DNA of 7,271 nt. It comes from Planctomycetia bacterium. Its GTDB lineage: Bacteria; Planctomycetota; PLA2; JAEUHO01. The first letter of the stretch is position 1. Each line of letters starts with the position of its first letter. The position numbers were made by a program, and so were the translations under genes. The stretch spans positions 1-7,271 of the forward strand of contig JAUXCH010000236.1 in NCBI GenBank assembly GCA_030618975.1, written 5' to 3'. This document shows, piece by piece, positions 4,408 to 7,271 of the stretch. The notes beneath the pieces were generated by a model, which did no database searches, was not told where the DNA came from, and worked only from the letters and a program-made list of their open reading frames with translations.

Positions 4408-6077
4408 GCGAACCCGACGGTTTCGACGTCTGCGTGATCGGTAGCGGTGCCGGCGGAGGCCCGGTGGCGGCGGTCGTGGCGGAGGCCGGGTACCGCGTGG
4501 TCCTCCTCGAGAAGGGCCCCTGGTACACGCGGAAGGACTTCAAGAAAGACGAGGTGCTCACCGACCGCCGGCAGATGTTCATCCCGGATCGCCGGCGGGA
4601 ACCCCACGTGTGGGAGAAGGACCTCCCGGAGGGCCGCGAGGCCTGGCTCACGACCACGGGCTGGAACGGCTCCCTGGTCGGCGGCGCGACCAACCTGATG
4701 AGCGGCTTCTTCCAGCGCATGAAGCCCATCGACTTCCGCCTCCGTTCCGAGTTCGGCCCGGTCGAGGGCAGCACGGTCGTCGACTGGCCGATCGCCTACG
4801 AGGATCTCGCGCCCTACTACGACCGCGTGGAGCGCGAGATCGGCGTCTCGGGGCGGGTCGTCGACCACCCCTGGGCCGACGAGCGCACGGGACCCTTCCC
4901 GTACCCGGCGATGAAGGAGAACCCGCTCTCCCGGGTGCTCGACGAGACGTGTGCCGAAATGGGCCTCCACTCGGTGCCGCTTCCGCGGGCCGTGCTGCCG
5001 CGGCGCGACGGTCCGCGAAACCGGTGCAACCAGTCGGGGTACTGCGCCTCCTACGGCTGCACGACCGGAGCCAAGGGTTCGAGCCGCGAGACGGTGATCC
5101 CTCGCGCCCTCGACACCGGACGCCTGGACCTGCGGTTCGGAGCGCACGTCACCCGCATCCTGTGCGACTCGAAGGGGCGTGCGGAAGCCGCCGAATACGT
5201 CGGTGACGACGGGAGGCGCCAGTACGTCCGCGCGGGCATCTTCGTGGTGGCGTGCCAGGCCATCGAGACCGCGCGCCTGCTGCTCAACTCGGCGGGTCCC
5301 CGCCATCCGAACGGCCTCGGCAACGGCAACGGGATGGTGGGGAAGAACCTGATCTTCAGCACCTACGGCGCGGGGTGGGGCGATTTCCCGTACGAGACCT
5401 TCGAGCGGAGATGGCCCTGGATGCGGGACCGGAGGTGGCCGTTCGTGAACCGCACCCTGCAGGACTACTACGTCATCGACGACCCTCGGCTCGGGCGTCG
5501 CAAGGGGGGCACGCTCGACTTCCTGCGCATGCATCCCAATCCCATTCAAGCTTCCGTCAACGAGTCGCTCTACGCGGAGCCTCCGGCCTGGGGGTGGGAC
5601 CTGAAGAAGCGGCTCGTGCGGTACTTCCGCGAGACGATCCACCTCCGCTTCGAGGTCTTCGGCGACTACACCCCGATCCCCGAGGGCGAGGTCGTGCTCG
5701 ACCCCGGCGTCCGGGACGTGTACGGGATGCCGGTGGCCCGGGCCCGCGTGCACCGCCACCCCCGGGACCTGGAGACGGCCGAGTGGCTCACCGCCCGCGG
5801 CCGGGAGATCCTCGAGCACATGGGGGCCGAGAACCTCCAGAGCCCCGTCGTCGGCACGGAGTCCACGAATCTCCAGGCCGGGACCTGCCGGTTCGGAGCG
5901 GATCCCGAGACCTCCGTCCTCGACCCGGACTGCCGGTCGCACGAAGTGGAAAACCTCTTCGTCTCGGACGCCAGCTGCATGCCGACGGGCGGCTCCATCC
6001 CCTTCACCTTCACGGTCTACGCCAACGCCTTCCGCGTGGCGGAGCGGATCGTGGAACAACTCGGCGGCGCCCGCTGA
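4404..6077 (+). CDS. GMC-family FAD-dependent oxidoreductase (large subunit)
   Basis: The 557-residue flavoprotein oxidises an alcohol, sugar or polyol. The FAD fold opens with DVCVIGSGAGGGPVA (8-22), the GxGxxG motif, ending at LLEKG (34-38). WNGSLVGGATNLMSG (87-101) is the GMC signature region. C208-x5-C214-x4-C219, in RCNQSGYCASYGCTTGAKGS, is the Cys-rich stretch seen in gluconate-dehydrogenase-like members; Burkholderia FAD glucose dehydrogenase binds a 3Fe-4S cluster in the comparable region, so a cluster is possible here. The C-terminal FAD/active-site part runs TCRFGADPETSVLDPDC, NLFVSDASCMPTGGS and ANAFRVAERI (to about 549). The usual catalytic His of H-x-x-G-T appears as L490 (NLQAGT), and no N-P-x-x-T motif is evident after PTGGS. 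It has no signal of its own, so export with the Tat-signalled small subunit is inferred. It starts by ATGA overlap with that gene. The substrate is unknown. Confidence 0.88.
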   Translation: MSEPDGFDVCVIGSGAGGGPVAAVVAEAGYRVVLLEKGPWYTRKDFKKDEVLTDRRQMFIPDRRREPHVWEKDLPEGREAWLTTTGWNGSLVGGATNLMSGFFQRMKPIDFRLRSEFGPVEGSTVVDWPIAYEDLAPYYDRVEREIGVSGRVVDHPWADERTGPFPYPAMKENPLSRVLDETCAEMGLHSVPLPRAVLPRRDGPRNRCNQSGYCASYGCTTGAKGSSRETVIPRALDTGRLDLRFGAHVTRILCDSKGRAEAAEYVGDDGRRQYVRAGIFVVACQAIETARLLLNSAGPRHPNGLGNGNGMVGKNLIFSTYGAGWGDFPYETFERRWPWMRDRRWPFVNRTLQDYYVIDDPRLGRRKGGTLDFLRMHPNPIQASVNESLYAEPPAWGWDLKKRLVRYFRETIHLRFEVFGDYTPIPEGEVVLDPGVRDVYGMPVARARVHRHPRDLETAEWLTARGREILEHMGAENLQSPVVGTESTNLQAGTCRFGADPETSVLDPDCRSHEVENLFVSDASCMPTGGSIPFTFTVYANAFRVAERIVEQLGGAR

Positions 6078-6090
6078 AGATCTACACCCG

Positions 6091-6106
6091 ACCCGATTTT
6101 TCGGGT
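6091..6106 (+). terminator. Small stem-loop after the dehydrogenase operon
   Basis: ACCCGA (6091-6096), TTTT, TCGGGT (6101-6106) form a perfect 6-bp stem with a 4-nt loop, beginning 13 nt after the GMC stop codon. Only a short TT-containing stretch follows, so it is at best a weak intrinsic terminator. Its position supports a role at the 3' end of the operon. Confidence 0.4.
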
Positions 6107-6330
6107 TTCAGCCGGGAATCCCATCCCCCGCCCCGTTCGCCTCGCCTGCACTCGGTGTGGGTGGGCCGAGGGGGCACAACGGCCGGAATCAGGGGCCCCT
6201 CCCCTCGCCCAAGCGGAGAACGACCGATCCGGTCCGGGTTCCGCGTCGTGGAACAACGTGGGGCCGCCAGGCGTCCGGGGTAGGGGCCCCGGCCCCGGCC
6301 CGACGAGGGGAGCCCCCCCCCGGGCCACCC

Positions 6331-6336
6331 TAGACT
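6331..6336 (+). promoter_or_regulatory. Candidate -10 element TAGACT upstream of the TPR gene
   Basis: TAGACT is identical to the hexamer before the zinc-ribbon gene and matches TATAAT at four of six positions. A start point near 6343 would give a leader of about 36 nt that includes AAGGAG (6365-6370), 8 nt before the ATG at 6379. There is no recognisable -35. Confidence 0.35.
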
Positions 6337-6378
6337 CACCCCGCCGCGGCACTCCCGCCGGGGGAAGGAGACCGATTG

Positions 6379-7239
6379 ATGCTTCGACACGTTTCGCTGA
6401 CCCTGTTGCTCGTCCTTGGCCTGCTGGCCGGCCCCGCCCTGGCCGCCGACGAATCCCAGCCCGAGTCGACCTCGGCCGTCGCCAAGGCCGAGCAGCTCCT
6501 GAAGCAGGGCAAGTTCGAGGAAGCGCGTGACGCATACCTCGAGCTCGTCAAGGCCGATCCCGAGAACGAAGAGCTCGTCAAGCGTGCCCTCGTGCTGAAG
6601 CGCGTGGTGGACCTGCGCCAGATGGTCGCCACCGAGGAGATCTCCCAGACCTGGGAACGCGCGACGATCGCGCTCCACGGCTTCTACCTCCGCAACGGGC
6701 TCGTCGACGTCGCCCTCGAGGCGGGCAAGGCCGCGCACGAAAAGGCCAAGAGCGACGTGAGCGCGTCGTTCGTCGCCGAGGCGCTGCTCGAGAAGAACGC
6801 CAACGAGGAGGCGGTCGCCTGGGTCGAGGACCTGCGCTCGTCCCTGCAGTCGACGCAGAACCTCACGTACCAGAGCATCGCCCTGGCGCGTCTCGGCCGG
6901 AAGGACGAGGCCCGCGAGATCCAGAAGCTCTACGGCACCTCCGAGACGAAGGATCCCGGGCTGCTCTTCGACACCGCGCGCGTGCAGAGCCTGCTCGGTG
7001 AGTCCGACCAGGCCCTCGCGTCGCTCGAGGCCGCCTTCGAGAACTGCCCCACGCGCGCGCTGCCGATGCTCAAGGACCTGGCGAAGAGCAACCCCGACCT
7101 CGCGAGCCTGAGTCGCCTGCCCGCGTTTGCCGAGGTGATGAAGACCGAGTCGAAGGCCAGCGACGGCGGCGGTTGCGGCGGCGGCGGCTGCGGCGAGAAG
7201 AAGTCCGGCGGCTGTGGCGGCGGCGGTTGCGGCGGCTAG
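6379..7239 (+). CDS. Exported TPR-like protein with Gly/Cys-rich C-terminal tail
   Basis: The product has 286 residues. Residues 1-22 are a Sec signal peptide (MLRHV, a Leu-rich core, then PALA), with likely cleavage after A22, so it should act outside the cytoplasmic membrane. Residues 33-66 form a clear TPR-like helical hairpin with QGKFEEARDAYLELVKADPEN. Weaker repeat-like segments follow near 105-122, 163-186 and 196-224 (LLGESDQALASLEAAFENCP). The rest is helical and charged. The tail from 262 has four cysteines in two C-GGGG-C units (C266/C271 and C279/C284) separated by GEKKSGG. It could bind a metal, form disulfides or attach the protein, but the sequence does not say which. TPRs usually mediate protein contacts. 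AAGGAG lies 8 nt before ATG 6379; a TTG directly before it is less likely. It appears to be a single-gene unit, with a hairpin after the stop. Confidence 0.8.
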   Translation: MLRHVSLTLLLVLGLLAGPALAADESQPESTSAVAKAEQLLKQGKFEEARDAYLELVKADPENEELVKRALVLKRVVDLRQMVATEEISQTWERATIALHGFYLRNGLVDVALEAGKAAHEKAKSDVSASFVAEALLEKNANEEAVAWVEDLRSSLQSTQNLTYQSIALARLGRKDEAREIQKLYGTSETKDPGLLFDTARVQSLLGESDQALASLEAAFENCPTRALPMLKDLAKSNPDLASLSRLPAFAEVMKTESKASDGGGCGGGGCGEKKSGGCGGGGCGG

Positions 7240-7246
7240 CGACTCA

Positions 7247-7262
7247 CGGGGCAGGAGCCCCG
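7247..7262 (+). terminator. GC-rich hairpin after the TPR gene
   Basis: CGGGGC (7247-7252), AGGA, GCCCCG (7257-7262) form a perfect 6-bp stem with a 4-nt loop, 7 nt after the stop codon. No T-run is seen in the 9 bases left in the window, so terminator function is only suggested by position. Confidence 0.4.
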
Positions 7263-7271
7263 AGCCCATCC

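Larger units (their letters stand above)
6078..6378. other. 301-base non-coding stretch with GC-rich inverted repeats
   Basis: I find no convincing gene on either strand. Besides the stem-loop near 6091, GGG-C-CGAGGGG (6163-6173) can pair with CCCCTCGCCC (6201-6210) as a 10-bp stem with one bulged C. AGGGGCCCC occurs twice (6191-6199 and 6282-6290). GTTCC-N7-GGAAC lies at 6238-6254. A C-run of nine follows at about 6312-6320. The right end holds the -10-like element and ribosome-binding site of the TPR gene. The repeats may partly reflect base composition alone. Confidence 0.45.

Noticed and set aside
4341..6059. 572-codon open frame opposite the GMC gene
   Set aside because: It has no recognisable domain, its composition mirrors high-GC antisense translation, and the opposite strand has a clear FAD oxidoreductase.
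7162..7236. Tandem GGC-rich repeats read as a CRISPR or other non-coding repeat
   Set aside because: The repeat units are codon-sized, in frame with the TPR gene and encode Gly/Cys. There are no unique spacers.
6082..7269. 395-codon minus-strand open frame opposite the TPR gene
   Set aside because: Its Ala/Leu-rich repeats mirror the GGC-rich codons of the tail on the other strand, and it shows no independent coding evidence.
1..7271. A dedicated defence system, prophage or mobile island
   Set aside because: Apart from a lone EVE-domain protein, no nuclease, methyltransferase, helicase, transposase, integrase or terminal repeat was found. Codon and base use look uniform across the window.

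Overview
The window is about 7.3 kb of very GC-rich, gene-dense bacterial DNA. It reads as a chromosomal segment from a high-GC, menaquinone-using Gram-negative-type bacterium. Acidobacteriota, Myxococcota, Gemmatimonadota or a related phylum would fit, but the sequence alone does not settle the lineage. The grounds are a split b6-type cytochrome bc complex with low-potential-type Rieske residues, Tat-type signals, and weak TAGA(A/C)T -10 elements close to start codons. I see no rRNA, tRNA, CRISPR array, insertion sequence or phage gene.

Layout: (1) Minus strand, 1-1715: an operon with 4-bp start/stop overlaps encoding a Rieske Fe-S protein, a b6-type cytochrome b, and a subunit IV-like cytochrome b C-terminal protein that runs off the left edge. 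Together they form a quinol:acceptor oxidoreductase. (2) 1716-1829: a divergent intergenic region with a perfect 7-8-7 inverted repeat overlapping a plausible promoter of this operon. (3) Plus strand, 1830-2864: a beta-lactamase-fold serine hydrolase. (4) Plus strand, 2901-3263: a small unrecognised protein ending in a Cys4 zinc ribbon. (5) Plus strand, 3335-3766: an EVE-domain protein. (6) Plus strand, 3778-6077: a two-gene dehydrogenase, made of a Tat-signalled gluconate 2-dehydrogenase subunit 3 family protein and, by an ATGA overlap, a GMC-family flavoprotein. (7) 6078-6378: a 301-base non-coding stretch with GC-rich inverted repeats. (8) Plus strand, 6379-7239: an exported TPR-like protein ending in a Gly/Cys-rich tail, followed by a hairpin.

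The most unusual feature is in the bc operon. Both the Rieske protein and the subunit IV-like protein begin with a domain of about 65-78 residues that precedes their membrane segments. The subunit IV version closely resembles the ferredoxin-like N-terminal domain of DAHP synthases (the Thermotoga type), and the Rieske version aligns with it almost without gaps. In the known topology both domains lie on the cytoplasmic side, so the complex may carry a paired regulatory or docking module there. The same complex also has an extra residue in Rieske box I, lacks the two Rieske hydrogen-bonding side chains, and has Trp where b6-type proteins carry the heme c_i cysteine.

How the genes work together: the GMC/subunit 3 pair probably oxidises an alcohol, sugar or polyol at the periplasmic face, and the bc complex passes menaquinol electrons onward. 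The two sit side by side but on opposite strands, so a functional link is not shown. The hydrolase, zinc-ribbon, EVE and TPR genes have no evident shared pathway.
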